This document shows, in pieces, positions 25,456 through 34,000 of a stretch of DNA of 64,000 nucleotides. The stretch spans positions 1 to 64,000 of the forward strand of contig JAZONO010000076.1 of NCBI GenBank assembly GCA_045654545.1, written 5' to 3'. The position numbers were made by a program, and so were the translations under genes. Origin of the DNA: SIG588 sp045654545. Lineage in GTDB: Bacteria > Bacillota > Clostridia > Oscillospirales > Acutalibacteraceae. Each line of letters begins with the position of its first letter. Position 1 is the first letter of the stretch. The notes under the pieces were generated by a model. It was given only the letters and a program-made list of their open reading frames with translations, searched no databases and was not told the origin of the DNA.

Positions 25456-25471
25456 TGTTCCAAATGGAACA
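25456..25471. promoter_or_regulatory. Palindromic operator upstream of the Crp-family gene
   Basis: TGTTCCAAATGGAACA is a perfect palindrome apart from its AAAT centre. It lies between the predicted RNA start and the ribosome site of the Crp-family gene, the position of an autorepressor site. Confidence 0.6.
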
Positions 25472-25485
25472 CTTTTCTTGTAGTT

Positions 25486-25514
25486 ATCGTACCATAGATT
25501 ACGAAAAAATGCAA
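25486..25514 (-). promoter_or_regulatory. Promoter of the Crp/ABC operon
   Basis: On the minus strand, TTGCAT (25514-25509) and TACGAT (25491-25486) are spaced by 17 bases. Confidence 0.6.
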
Positions 25515-25598
25515 TCCTTATTTGCCAAAACGCCAAAAGTCCTCTTATTTGTTAAAAAATGCACGAAAAGGCAAGAGGGATTTAGGTGGTTTTGACGA

Positions 25599-25627
25599 TT
25601 GTAATTATGGCGAAATTTTCCTATAAT
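25599..25627 (+). promoter_or_regulatory. Sigma-A-type promoter of the acyltransferase gene
   Basis: TTGTAA at 25599-25604 and TATAAT at 25622-25627 with a 17-base spacer. Confidence 0.65.
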
Positions 25628-25687
25628 TTAACTGGTGATTTTTGCAATTCAAGAATTATTTGTACATATAGTATTTAGGAGGCATAT

Positions 25688-26746
25688 ATGGAACAACGAA
25701 AACTGCGTATTGCGTGTTACGACCGTATGCGCGTGCTGGCGATCATCGGCATTGTGATTTCCGGCATTTCGGATATACTGGTGTTTCAGGATGCAGCAGG
25801 CGGACAGGCTCTCACCTTCACTTGGCATCTGTCCAATCTGTTGTCGTCTTTGACCAAACCGGCCGTTCCGCTGTTGCTGATGGCGGAAGGGGCGCTGTTA
25901 CTTGACAAATCGGAATCCGCCTCGCTCAAATCGGTGGCACGTCACCGCGTGTTGCCGATGTTTACGATCTTAGCGGTGTGGTCGTTCATCTATTTGGTGA
26001 TTCGTTTTCTGTGGCAAGGATTGGTGAACGAAAACGTCGTTCCGCTGGAAGCGCTCTTATCCATCGTGAGCGTTCCCGTTTCGCCGCATCTGTGGCTTTT
26101 GTATTTGCTGATGGCTATTTATCTCTTGTTGCCGTTTTTGCGCATTTTGGTGCAGCACGCACCGCGTACCTTATTGCATTTTGCGGTGATCTTGTGGCTG
26201 TTTTACGGTTCGTTCATTCCGGCTTTGTCTGCCCCCGGTGTGTTTCCCGGTTTGGCGCTGGGCGGTTACTCCTCTGCCAACGTGCTGGGTGGGTATCTCG
26301 GCTTTGTGCTCTTTGGGTGGATGCTTTCCACCACCGAACGTCGGGCAAAACCATTGCATTTGGTGATCGCGTACGGCATTGTGGGACTGTTGACCACCAT
26401 CCTTACGGCGTTGTTCACCAAGGGTGCGGGTGCCGCTAACGTGGTGCTGTATCAAGGGTTTATGCCAAATATGGTGCTGATGGCAGGTCTGGCGTTTATG
26501 GCATGCCGCGAATTCAACCGCGAAACGGTGTTCACGCCGTGGATCGGGCCGATGGCGCAGTTCTCGCTCGGTATGTACGTGGTGCACGCACTGTTCACCC
26601 TGTTGCTGGAACCGCTTATCTACATCATTCCCGGGATCATTTCGTTGATCTTTGCACCGGTGATCGTGTGGCTTTTGTCCTTGATCACGGTGGCGTTTAT
26701 GCGCCGCTCCCGTTTGGTGTGCCGCGTGTTTTTGGGTGACTATTAA
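25688..26746 (+). CDS. Acyltransferase-3 family membrane protein
   Basis: A 352-residue membrane protein with about ten predicted helices. The N-terminus has the family pattern of a Tyr-Asp-x-x-Arg motif at the first helix (CYDRMRVLAIIGIVISG), and later segments HLWLLYLLMAIYLLLPFL and SLGMYVVHALFTLLLEP fit acyltransferase-3 proteins. These move acetyl or other acyl groups onto exported sugars or peptidoglycan. The substrate is unknown. The start follows TAGGAGG. The next small gene begins 22 bases after its stop. Confidence 0.85.
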   Translation: MEQRKLRIACYDRMRVLAIIGIVISGISDILVFQDAAGGQALTFTWHLSNLLSSLTKPAVPLLLMAEGALLLDKSESASLKSVARHRVLPMFTILAVWSFIYLVIRFLWQGLVNENVVPLEALLSIVSVPVSPHLWLLYLLMAIYLLLPFLRILVQHAPRTLLHFAVILWLFYGSFIPALSAPGVFPGLALGGYSSANVLGGYLGFVLFGWMLSTTERRAKPLHLVIAYGIVGLLTTILTALFTKGAGAANVVLYQGFMPNMVLMAGLAFMACREFNRETVFTPWIGPMAQFSLGMYVVHALFTLLLEPLIYIIPGIISLIFAPVIVWLLSLITVAFMRRSRLVCRVFLGDY

Positions 26747-26768
26747 GTCCAATGTAAGGAGAGACAAT

Positions 26769-27284
26769 ATGAAAAAGGCGTTTGCGCTTTTGCTGTGTAT
26801 GTTGCTTGTGTTTGTCGGTGCGCTTTCGGTTGCGGCCGAAACCACGACGGGGGCGGTTTCCACCACGGTATCTGTTGAGGAGACGGAAGAAACCTACACC
26901 GAGATATATGAAGTGATCAGTGACGAACGGTCACCGTATCCGCAAGGATCGGCACTGGCGATGTTGCTGCTCGGCGGTTTGTTGGTGGTGCTTGCCATTG
27001 CCTTGTTGTGCATTTTCCTGTTTGCGTTTCCGCGGTGGGGATTGATGAAAAACGTTCCTCAAAAGAAAAAGGCAGTTGCGAGCGAAACGGCGGAAGAATC
27101 GCCTGCACCGACTGAGGGAACTCCCGAAGAGCGACCCGAGGAATCCCCGATTACGACGGAATCTGTGGAGGAAACCCGTTCGGAAAAAGAGGCGCTGATT
27201 GCCGAATTGTTGGAGGACGTGTCGCCCGAAGAGCCGACGGAACAGACAGAGAGTGCCGCCGTTAAACTGGAAGATCTGTTTTAA
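26769..27284 (+). CDS. Secreted/membrane protein with Glu-rich cytoplasmic tail, function unknown
   Basis: A 171-residue protein not matched to a known family. Residues 1-23 form a signal peptide (KKAFALLLCMLLVFVGALSVAA), followed by a Thr/Glu-rich stretch, one membrane helix at about 62-90 (ALAMLLLGGLLVVLAIALLCIFLFAF) and a long acidic tail rich in Glu, Pro and Thr. The tail would be cytoplasmic. The start follows AAGGAGAGA. A terminator stands before folC, so it is probably co-transcribed with the acyltransferase upstream. Confidence 0.7.
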   Translation: MKKAFALLLCMLLVFVGALSVAAETTTGAVSTTVSVEETEETYTEIYEVISDERSPYPQGSALAMLLLGGLLVVLAIALLCIFLFAFPRWGLMKNVPQKKKAVASETAEESPAPTEGTPEERPEESPITTESVEETRSEKEALIAELLEDVSPEEPTEQTESAAVKLEDLF

Positions 27285-27290
27285 GAAATT

Positions 27291-27326
27291 CAACGGGAAC
27301 GCCCCTTGTGGCAGTTCCCGTTTTTT
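27291..27326 (+). terminator. Intrinsic terminator before folC
   Basis: AACGGGAAC ... GTTCCCGTTTTTT stem. It ends 17 bases before the folC start, so its run-off RNA may also carry the folC ribosome site, which would make partial read-through necessary. Confidence 0.7.
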
Positions 27327-27342
27327 GAAAAGGAAGAAGCCT

Positions 27343-28641
27343 ATGACCTTTCAAGAAGCGATGCAATATATGGATTCGTTGCGCGTCGGCGGTATTCGCT
27401 TGGGGCTGGATCGCTTGCGCCACGCATTGGCGCTGGCAGGCGATCCGCACCGCCGCTTGCGCGTGATCCACGTGGCAGGAACAAACGGAAAAGGATCCAC
27501 TGCCCGTATGATCCAATGCATTCTCGCCGCCGCAGGATGGCGTGTGGGGGTGTTTTCGTCCCCGGCGGTAACGGGAATGTGTGACACCGTCACGTTGGAC
27601 GGCGCGGGACTAACGGAAGATCGCTTTGCTGCTTTGATTGCACAGTGGAAAAACATCCAAGAGGACTTGGATGAAGCGGCACGGTTAACCGAATTTGAGT
27701 TGCTCACGGCGGTCGCATTCACCTGTTTTGCCGAAGAGCGTGTGGACGTGTGTGTGTTGGAGTGCGGTATGGGCGGTCGCTGTGATGCGACCAACGTGTG
27801 TCCGCCACCGCTCACGGCGGTGTTTACCCCCATTGATCTGGATCACACCGCCTTTTTGGGAGGAACGATCGAAGAGATTGCAAGGGAAAAGAGCGGCATT
27901 ATCAAGCCGCCGTGTGCGGTGATCACCACACCGTCACAATCCCCCGATGCTTTGGCGGTGCTGTTTGAAGAAGCGGCTGCCCACGGGCTGACGGTGCGGC
28001 AACCCAATCGCCGCGCCGCCACGGTATTGCCTGCACCGATCGGTGCGGTGCGTTTTGCGTTTGACGGTGTGGAATACACCTTGCCGCTGGGGGGGGAGTT
28101 CCAGGTGGACAATGCGCTCACGGCATTGGAAACGGTGCGCGCTCTGGTCCCTTGCGGTTTGGCGGCAGATGCCAATGCGTGCCGTCTTGGTTTGGCAAAT
28201 GCGACCTTGCCGTGCCGTGAAGAAGTGGTGTGCCGCACGCCGCTGATCGTGTTGGACGGTGCACACAATCCCCACGGTATGGAAGGGGTGGCGGCGTTGC
28301 TGCAACGGATGAAAGAGGAAGGGGACGTAACCTTGCTCTTTGGTATGTTGCGTGACAAAGATACCGCCGCGTGTGTGGCCGAGGTGGCGCCCCACGTGGC
28401 AAGGGTGGTGTGTTGCACGCCGCCCAATGCGCGCGCTTTGCCGGCTGCGCAGTTGGCAGAACAGTTTGCCCATGCAGGTGTAGGGGAGGTGTATGCAGTG
28501 AATGACCTCTCGGATGCGTGGGAACACGCACGTCGTCTTGCTGCCGATACACCGCTGTTTGTGGGCGGTTCATTTTACACCGCCTCGGCTATTCGCCCGT
28601 TTGCGTGCGCCTTTGCCGCCGGGCAACAAAATAACGTATAA
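27343..28641 (+). CDS. folC: Folylpolyglutamate synthase/dihydrofolate synthase
   Basis: A 432-residue Mur-ligase-type enzyme that adds glutamate to folates using ATP. The P-loop is GTNGKGSTA near residue 47, followed by the TEFELLTAVAF, VLECGMGGRCDATN and DLDHTAFLGGTIEEIAREKSGI segments and the C-terminal LIVLDGAHNPHGM. All are family signatures. GAAGAAG precedes the ATG. Only 16 bases separate the preceding terminator from its start codon. Confidence 0.95.
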   Translation: MTFQEAMQYMDSLRVGGIRLGLDRLRHALALAGDPHRRLRVIHVAGTNGKGSTARMIQCILAAAGWRVGVFSSPAVTGMCDTVTLDGAGLTEDRFAALIAQWKNIQEDLDEAARLTEFELLTAVAFTCFAEERVDVCVLECGMGGRCDATNVCPPPLTAVFTPIDLDHTAFLGGTIEEIAREKSGIIKPPCAVITTPSQSPDALAVLFEEAAAHGLTVRQPNRRAATVLPAPIGAVRFAFDGVEYTLPLGGEFQVDNALTALETVRALVPCGLAADANACRLGLANATLPCREEVVCRTPLIVLDGAHNPHGMEGVAALLQRMKEEGDVTLLFGMLRDKDTAACVAEVAPHVARVVCCTPPNARALPAAQLAEQFAHAGVGEVYAVNDLSDAWEHARRLAADTPLFVGGSFYTASAIRPFACAFAAGQQNNV

Positions 28642-28642
28642 T
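28613..28642 (+). promoter_or_regulatory. Candidate promoter of the spoIIA operon
   Basis: TTGCCG at 28613-28618 and TATAAT at 28637-28642 with an 18-base spacer, overlapping the folC stop. No SigH-type promoter was recognised in the short gap. The hairpin at 28676-28708 would lie in the leader of this RNA. Confidence 0.45.
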
Positions 28643-28675
28643 GCGACAACGCACTTCGTGTGGATTTTCGCGGAC

Positions 28676-28708
28676 AAGCCTCTATTCTTATGGATAGAGG
28701 CTTTTTAT
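28676..28708 (+). terminator. Terminator-like hairpin ahead of spoIIAA
   Basis: AAGCCTCTATTC and its complement with a TTATG loop, followed by five T residues. It stands between folC and spoIIAA, leaving only 22 bases to the spoIIAA start. Confidence 0.8.
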
Positions 28709-28730
28709 TATTCGGAAAGGACGGAACACA

Positions 28731-29072
28731 ATGGCAGTAGAACTGGAGTGCCGTGAACGGGAATTGGTGGCACGGTTGTCGGGTGAGATCGATCACCACA
28801 CGGCGGCACCGTTACGGGAACGGATCGATGCGGCGGTGGAACAACGTAACCCCAAACGACTGCGCATGGATTTTGCAGGTGTGAGTTTTATGGACAGTTC
28901 GGGGATCGGGCTGATCATGGGACGCTACCGTCAAATGCGCATGATCAACGGTGATTTGCGCGTGTGCGGCGCAAGTGAGCGTGTGCGGCAAATGATGCGT
29001 ATGGCAGGATTGGACAAGCTGGATATTTGGGAAAAGGAGGAACAGACACATGCGTGTAAAAGCAGAAAATGA
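28731..29072 (+). CDS. spoIIAA: Anti-sigma F factor antagonist SpoIIAA
   Basis: A 113-residue STAS-domain protein. The phosphorylation motif is FMDSSGIGLIMGRY, with Ser56 the probable acceptor (Ser58 in B. subtilis). In the forespore, unphosphorylated SpoIIAA displaces SigF from SpoIIAB. The gene overlaps spoIIAB by 23 bases, and its C-terminal 10 residues extend beyond the usual end. GAAAGGACGG serves as ribosome site. Confidence 0.95.
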   Translation: MAVELECRERELVARLSGEIDHHTAAPLRERIDAAVEQRNPKRLRMDFAGVSFMDSSGIGLIMGRYRQMRMINGDLRVCGASERVRQMMRMAGLDKLDIWEKEEQTHACKSRK

Positions 29073-29502
29073 GATTAAACTGACGTTGCCTGCCTTGTCG
29101 GCAAACGAGAGTTTGGCACGGTCGGTGGTGGCGGCGTTTGTGGCGCAACTGGATCCGCGCGTGGATGAGTTGGTGGATATTCGCACCGCCGTTTCGGAGG
29201 CGGTGACCAACTGTATTGTGCATGCTTATAGAGGCGGTGTGGGCGAGATCATTCTTACGGCACGGCTGTACCATAACGGACGGGTGGTGATTCGCATTCA
29301 AGACCGCGGTTGCGGCATCGCGGACGTGGAAAAAGCACGTGAGCCGCTGTTCACAACGGGAGGCGAGGAACGGTCGGGGTTGGGCTTTTCGGTGATGGAA
29401 AGCCTGTGTGACAAGGTGTCGGTCCGTTCCGTAAACGGGCGCGGCACGGTGGTTACGCTGGAAAAATACATACACAAGGAGGAAGAGGCGACGGCGTCGT
29501 GA
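29050..29502 (+). CDS. spoIIAB: Anti-sigma F factor / serine kinase SpoIIAB
   Basis: A 150-residue GHKL kinase that holds SigF inactive and phosphorylates SpoIIAA. ATP-binding motifs: the N-box DIRTAVSEAVTNCIVHAY, DRGCGIADVEKAREPLFTT and the G-box GGEERSGLGFSVMES. Length and motif order match SpoIIAB. The start lies inside spoIIAA after AAAAGGAGG, and the stop overlaps the sigF GTG by four bases (GTGA), so the three proteins are made in fixed proportion. Confidence 0.95.
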   Translation: MRVKAENEIKLTLPALSANESLARSVVAAFVAQLDPRVDELVDIRTAVSEAVTNCIVHAYRGGVGEIILTARLYHNGRVVIRIQDRGCGIADVEKAREPLFTTGGEERSGLGFSVMESLCDKVSVRSVNGRGTVVTLEKYIHKEEEATAS

Positions 29503-30158
29503 CACAGCGCAATACGATCGTTTGTGAAAACATGGGGTTGGTGCACGCCTGTGCACGCCGTTTCATGGGGCGCGGTGTGGAATACGATGATCTGGTGCAA
29601 GCCGGTTGCGTGGGTTTGGTGAAAGCAGTGGACGGGTTTGATGCTTCGCGCGGATTGCGGCTGTCCACCTATGCCGTACCGGTGATTATGGGCGAGATAC
29701 GCCGCCTGTTTCGTGATGGAGGCGCGGTGAAGGTGGGGCGCACGCTGAAAGAACTTTCCTTGCGTACCGCTCGTGAGCGCGAGCGGTTTGCAGGAGAGGA
29801 GGGGAGAGAACCCTCGGTCAGCGAATTGGCCGAAAGGCTTGGCGTGGACACTGCCACTGCCGCCGAAGCGCTCGGTGCCTCGTTGCCACCGCTGTCCTTG
29901 ACCCGTTGGGACGATGGGGAGGACAGTGATCAGATCGACCTGCCCGTCCCACCGCCCGAGGAAAGCATCACCGACCGCTTGGCATTGCGGCAGGTACTGT
30001 CCGAACTGGATGAGCGTGATCGCCGTTTGATCGAGTGGCGGTATCTGTACCGCCGCACACAGCAGGTAACCGCCGAAGCGCTGGGAATGACACAGGTGCA
30101 AGTGTCCCGTCGCGAGCGTGTGATATTAAGGGAATTACGCCGTAAACTGACGGGGTAA
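29499..30158 (+). CDS. sigF: RNA polymerase sigma factor SigF (SpoIIAC)
   Basis: A 219-residue forespore sigma factor. Region 2 reads ENMGLVHACARRFMGRGVEYDDLVQAGCVGLVKAVDGFDASRGL..TYAVPVIMGEIRR, region 3 KVGRTLKELSLRTARERERFAGEEGREPSVSELAERL, and region 4 a helix-turn-helix (QVTAEALGMTQVQVSRRERVILRELR). The order spoIIAA-spoIIAB-sigF is diagnostic. It drives early forespore genes after SpoIIAB release. GGAGGAAGAGG precedes the GTG start. Confidence 0.95.
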   Translation: MTQRNTIVCENMGLVHACARRFMGRGVEYDDLVQAGCVGLVKAVDGFDASRGLRLSTYAVPVIMGEIRRLFRDGGAVKVGRTLKELSLRTARERERFAGEEGREPSVSELAERLGVDTATAAEALGASLPPLSLTRWDDGEDSDQIDLPVPPPEESITDRLALRQVLSELDERDRRLIEWRYLYRRTQQVTAEALGMTQVQVSRRERVILRELRRKLTG

Positions 30159-30196
30159 AACTTTTTGAAAAATCGTGATTTTTTTTAAAAAAGCCC

Positions 30197-30225
30197 TTGA
30201 CATTTCCCATACCATTCGTTATAAT
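30197..30225 (+). promoter_or_regulatory. Consensus promoter of tRNA-Leu
   Basis: TTGACA at 30197-30202 and TATAAT at 30220-30225, 17 bases apart: both hexamers match the consensus exactly. Confidence 0.9.
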
Positions 30226-30258
30226 ATCACTTGTCGCCGCAAGAGCGACGGCAGATAT

Positions 30259-30345
30259 GCGGATATGGCGGAATTGGCAGACGCGTTAGATTCAGGTTCT
30301 AATCGGGGCAACTCGGTGGAGGTTCAAGTCCTCTTATCCGCACCA
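30259..30345 (+). tRNA. tRNA-Leu (anticodon CAG)
   Basis: An 87-base class II tRNA with encoded CCA. The acceptor stem GCGGATA pairs with TATCCGC; the anticodon stem TTAGA/TCTAA encloses loop TTCAGGT, giving anticodon CAG. A long variable arm is present, and the T arm includes GGTTCAAGTCC. It reads CUG codons. Confidence 0.95.
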
Positions 30346-30351
30346 AAAAAG
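30326..30351. repeat. Direct repeat copy 1 (tRNA-Leu 3' end)
   Basis: The last 20 bases of tRNA-Leu plus AAAAAG. The identical 26 bases occur again at 30543-30568, in the same orientation, 217 bases away. Confidence 0.85.
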
Positions 30352-30384
30352 AAAGACGGGTATTAACCCGTCTTTCTTTTTTTC
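30346..30384 (+). terminator. Intrinsic terminator of tRNA-Leu
   Basis: AAAGAAAGACGGG TATTAA CCCGTCTTTCTTTTTTT. Confidence 0.9.
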
Positions 30385-30542
30385 TTAGCAAAAGAGGACT
30401 TGAAACGAACTCCAAACATGAGGCATCTTTGATGCCGAAGGTTTGGCAGCAAAGGACGGTCGCCTTCGGCGAAGTCCACCGACATTTTTCTTGCATTGCA
30501 AGAAAAAGTCGTTATTATTGGACTGTTGCGCTCGTGAGAAGA

Positions 30543-30568
30543 AAGTCCTCTTATCCGCACCAAAAAAG
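30543..30568. repeat. Direct repeat copy 2, att-like scar
   Basis: An exact 26-base duplicate of the tRNA-Leu 3' end and its trailing A-run, without the rest of a tRNA. It abuts the truncated end of a GH3 glycosidase fragment. A 13-base inverted copy of TTCAAGTCCTCTT also lies at 30392-30404. Such duplications are left by integrases that target tRNA genes. Confidence 0.75.
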
Positions 30569-30569
30569 G

Positions 30570-30853
30570 GATACGTTTTTTATCAAACTGATTGTGCTTG
30601 GTGCGCGCCTCGTCCGAAATGGCGGCGGCCACGTCGAAAAACAGGTCCTCATCCAAGGATGTCGCCATACCGATGGCTTGCGGAAACACGGTGGCGGTGC
30701 TGGCACGCGCCACGCCGTGCAAGCATTCGTTCCACCGGTTGTAGGCAGGTACACCCAAACGTTTAATGGTGGGGTATCGTATTTCATCTGTGCCAGTTTT
30801 TCTGCCAATGTCATTTGGGCAACCAGTGCTTTTGCCGGTTCTTCAAAGGTCAT
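30570..30853 (-). pseudogene. GH3 beta-glucosidase/beta-xylosidase, truncated and frameshifted N-terminal fragment
   Basis: On the minus strand an ATG at 30853 with GAGGTGA upstream begins a family GH3 N-terminus (AKALVAQMTLAEKLAQMKYDTPP). After about 29 codons the reading frame is lost, and the homologous protein continues in another frame as IKRLGVPAYNRWNECLHGVA, then TATVFPQAIGMATSLDEDLF and EARTKHNQF. That text is characteristic of GH3 beta-xylosidases. The similarity stops at the second copy of the tRNA-Leu repeat, so roughly 95 of about 700 or more residues remain. A single-base deletion in a C-run explains the frameshift. It is not functional. Confidence 0.8.
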
Positions 30854-30944
30854 GACAATCACCTCGCTATCACTGCACCATATTCCGCAACACATATAAA
30901 GAAAAGATTTTACAAAATATTCATATAAATTCATATATGTGTGA

Positions 30945-30973
30945 TTGAAACTATAGAAGGCGTGTGATACAAT
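30945..30973 (+). promoter_or_regulatory. Sigma-A-type promoter of the MacB-like ABC gene
   Basis: TTGAAA at 30945-30950 and TACAAT at 30968-30973 with a 17-base spacer. Confidence 0.75.
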
Positions 30974-31002
30974 AAGGTATCCTATAATGGAGGGATAATG
31001 CT

Positions 31003-34000
31003 ATGTTACAACTTTGCCGGATTAAAAAGGAATATCCCGCCGGCAACGGGAAGGTGGAAGCGCTCAAAGGGATCAGCCTGCGCTTTCGCCGTTCGGAATT
31101 TGTTTCAATCCTTGGCCCTTCGGGTTGCGGTAAAACCACGATGCTCAACATCATCGGCGGTTTGGATGCGTATACCGAAGGGGATCTGATCATCAACGGA
31201 CGTTCCACCAAAGAGTTCCGTGACCGCGATTGGGACGCATATCGCAACCATTCCATCGGTTTTGTGTTCCAAAGTTATAACCTGATTCCGCATCAAACGG
31301 TGTTGCAAAACGTGGAGTTGGCACTCACCTTGTCGGGCGTGTCCAAAACGGAGCGCCGTGCCCGTGCCAAAAAGGCATTGGAAGATGTCGGATTGGGCGA
31401 TCAACTCAAAAAACGCCCGAACGAGATGTCGGGCGGTCAGATGCAACGTGTGGCGATTGCCCGTGCACTGGTGAACGATCCCGACATCATTTTGGCGGAT
31501 GAGCCCACGGGTGCACTGGACACCGAAACCAGCGTGCAGGTTATGGAGATTTTGAAAGAGATCTCCAAGGATCGTTTGATCGTGATGGTGACTCACAACC
31601 CCGAATTGGCGGAGCACTATTCTTCGCGTATTATTCGCATGTTGGATGGCGAGATTACCGACGATTCCGCACCGCTCACCGACGAGGAGGTTGCGGCGAC
31701 CGAAGCCGCGTATGCGGCGATGCCCCCGAAAGCGAAAAAAGAGAAGAAGCCTTCCATGTCGTTTGCCACCTCCTTTATGCTGTCGCTCAAAAATCTCTTT
31801 ACCAAGAAGGGGCGCACGACCTTGACAGCGTTTGCAGGCTCAATCGGCATTATCGGCATCGCGTTGATTTTGGCGGTGTCGCAGGGCACGACGGCGTATA
31901 TCGATTCGGTGCAAGAAAGCACCCTTTCGGCGTATCCCATCACGCTGGAAGCATCCACGGTGGAACTTTCGTCGCTGATTGAAGCGTTTATGAATATTCA
32001 AGACGGCGAATCCGACCACCCCGACGACGCGGTGTACAAAAAAGCGGCGTTGCAGAACATGATCAATGCCTTGGGCTCGCTGGAAGCCAGACAAAACGAC
32101 TTGAAAGCGTTTAAGGAATACCTTGAAAAGGAACTCGCCAACCCCGACTCTTCGCTGAAAGAGGCGGTCAACGGTGTGCAATACGGGTATGATCTGGATA
32201 TGCTGATCTACACCAAAAACGTGGACGGCAAGATTTTGCGTGCCGATACCGAAGAGATCCTGACCGAACTGATCCTTAAATATATGGGCATGGATATGTC
32301 TCAGATGTCGGCGATGGCGCAATCCTCGCCGATGGGAACAATGGGCACCATGTCGGTGGAACTGTGGCAGGAACTTTTGCCCGGTGAGAACGGCGCCCCC
32401 GTGAACGATCTGTTGTACGAACAGTACGAGGCGGTGTATGGCGATTGGCCGAAGGCGTATAACGAGATCGTGTTGGTGGTGGACAAAAACAACGAGCTGG
32501 ACGACGTGACGTTGTATGCGCTGGGTCTTTTGCCCGAAGCGGATATGGAGGCGTTGATCAATGCCGGTTTGAACAGCACAACCGTGGAGAAAAAGGAAGG
32601 GCGCTGGACCTATGAAGAGATCGTCGGTCGTGAGTACAAAACCATTTTGAGCGCGGATTGCTATGAACTCAACGCCACCACGGGGTTGTATGAAGATGCA
32701 CGCAAAGACGAAAACAAACTGCGCCGCCTGTATGATAACGCGCTGTCCTTGAAGGTGACGGGCATCATCCGCCCGAAAGAGGATGCCGACGTGGCGATGC
32801 TCACAGGCAGCATTGCGTACACCAACGGGTTGACCAAGTATATGATTGAAAAAGCGGTGGATTCGCCCGTGATCCAAGCGCAAAAGAATTCGCCTGACCG
32901 CGACGTGTTGACGGGTCTGCCCTTCAAACCCGATGCCGGCGCGATGAGCAACTATGACAAAGCTGTCGCCTTCTTGAACCATCTGGATACCATGGAGCCC
33001 GGCGAGCAGGTGGCGATGTACATGAAGTTGGAAGCACTCAATTTCATGCAACAACGCTTGGCGGAAAAGACGATGGGCAAGACCCGTGCCGAAAAAGAAG
33101 CGATGGTGATCGCGTTCTTTGCCCAGCAAAGTGGCTATGCAGACGAAGATGCGGCGAAATATTTTGCTGCGCTTTCGGAAGAAGAATCGAACGAATTGGT
33201 CACCCAACTGCTGATGGCGCAGATTTCCATGCAGGAATTGCCGCAAAAACAGCAGGAATTGATGGCGAAACCGATGGAAGAGTTGCTGGCGGCATTTGCG
33301 GTGTTCCGTGCCAATTTGCCGGACGTTCGTTCGGATGTGTTCCAATCGCAAGGCGATGAGGTCAAAGCCCCTGCGTATGCGCAACTGGCGGCATATTATG
33401 ACAATTTGATGGAGTTTTCAGAAACCACCTATGAGGATAACCTGAAAGCAATGGGGGATCTAGATCTGGAATCGCCTGCCACTATCAACATCTATGCCTC
33501 TTCGTTTGAAAACAAAGACATCATCGAAGCAGCGATCACGAAATACAACGATGGTGTGGAAGAGATCAAAAAGATCAAGTATACCGACTATGTCGGGTTG
33601 ATGATGTCCTCGGTGACCACCATCATCGATGCCATCACCTATGTGCTGATCGCCTTCGTCTCCATTTCGCTTATCGTGTCCTCCATCATGATCGGTGTCA
33701 TCACCTTGATCTCGGTGCAGGAACGCACCAAAGAAATTGGTATTCTCCGTGCGATCGGTGCATCCAAACGCGACGTGTCCAGTATGTTCAACGCCGAAAC
33801 CATCATTGTCGGCTTTGCGGCAGGTTTGCTTGGCGTGCTGGTGACCTATCTCTTGTGTATTCCCATCAATTTGATCCTCAATCACTTCACGGGCATTGCT
33901 AATCTGCGTGCGTTCTTGCCCATTGGAGCGGCGATTATTCTGGTGGTGATCAGCGTGTTGCTGACGCTGGTGGCAGGTATCATTCCGTCGCGCAGTGCGG

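Noticed and set aside
30543..30568. Second tRNA-Leu gene
   Set aside because: Only the last 20 tRNA bases are present; no anticodon arm or 5' acceptor strand exists upstream.
31840..33384. 514-codon open frame antisense to the MacB-like gene
   Set aside because: His/Arg/Gln-rich translation without domains or ribosome site; the plus-strand gene is certain.
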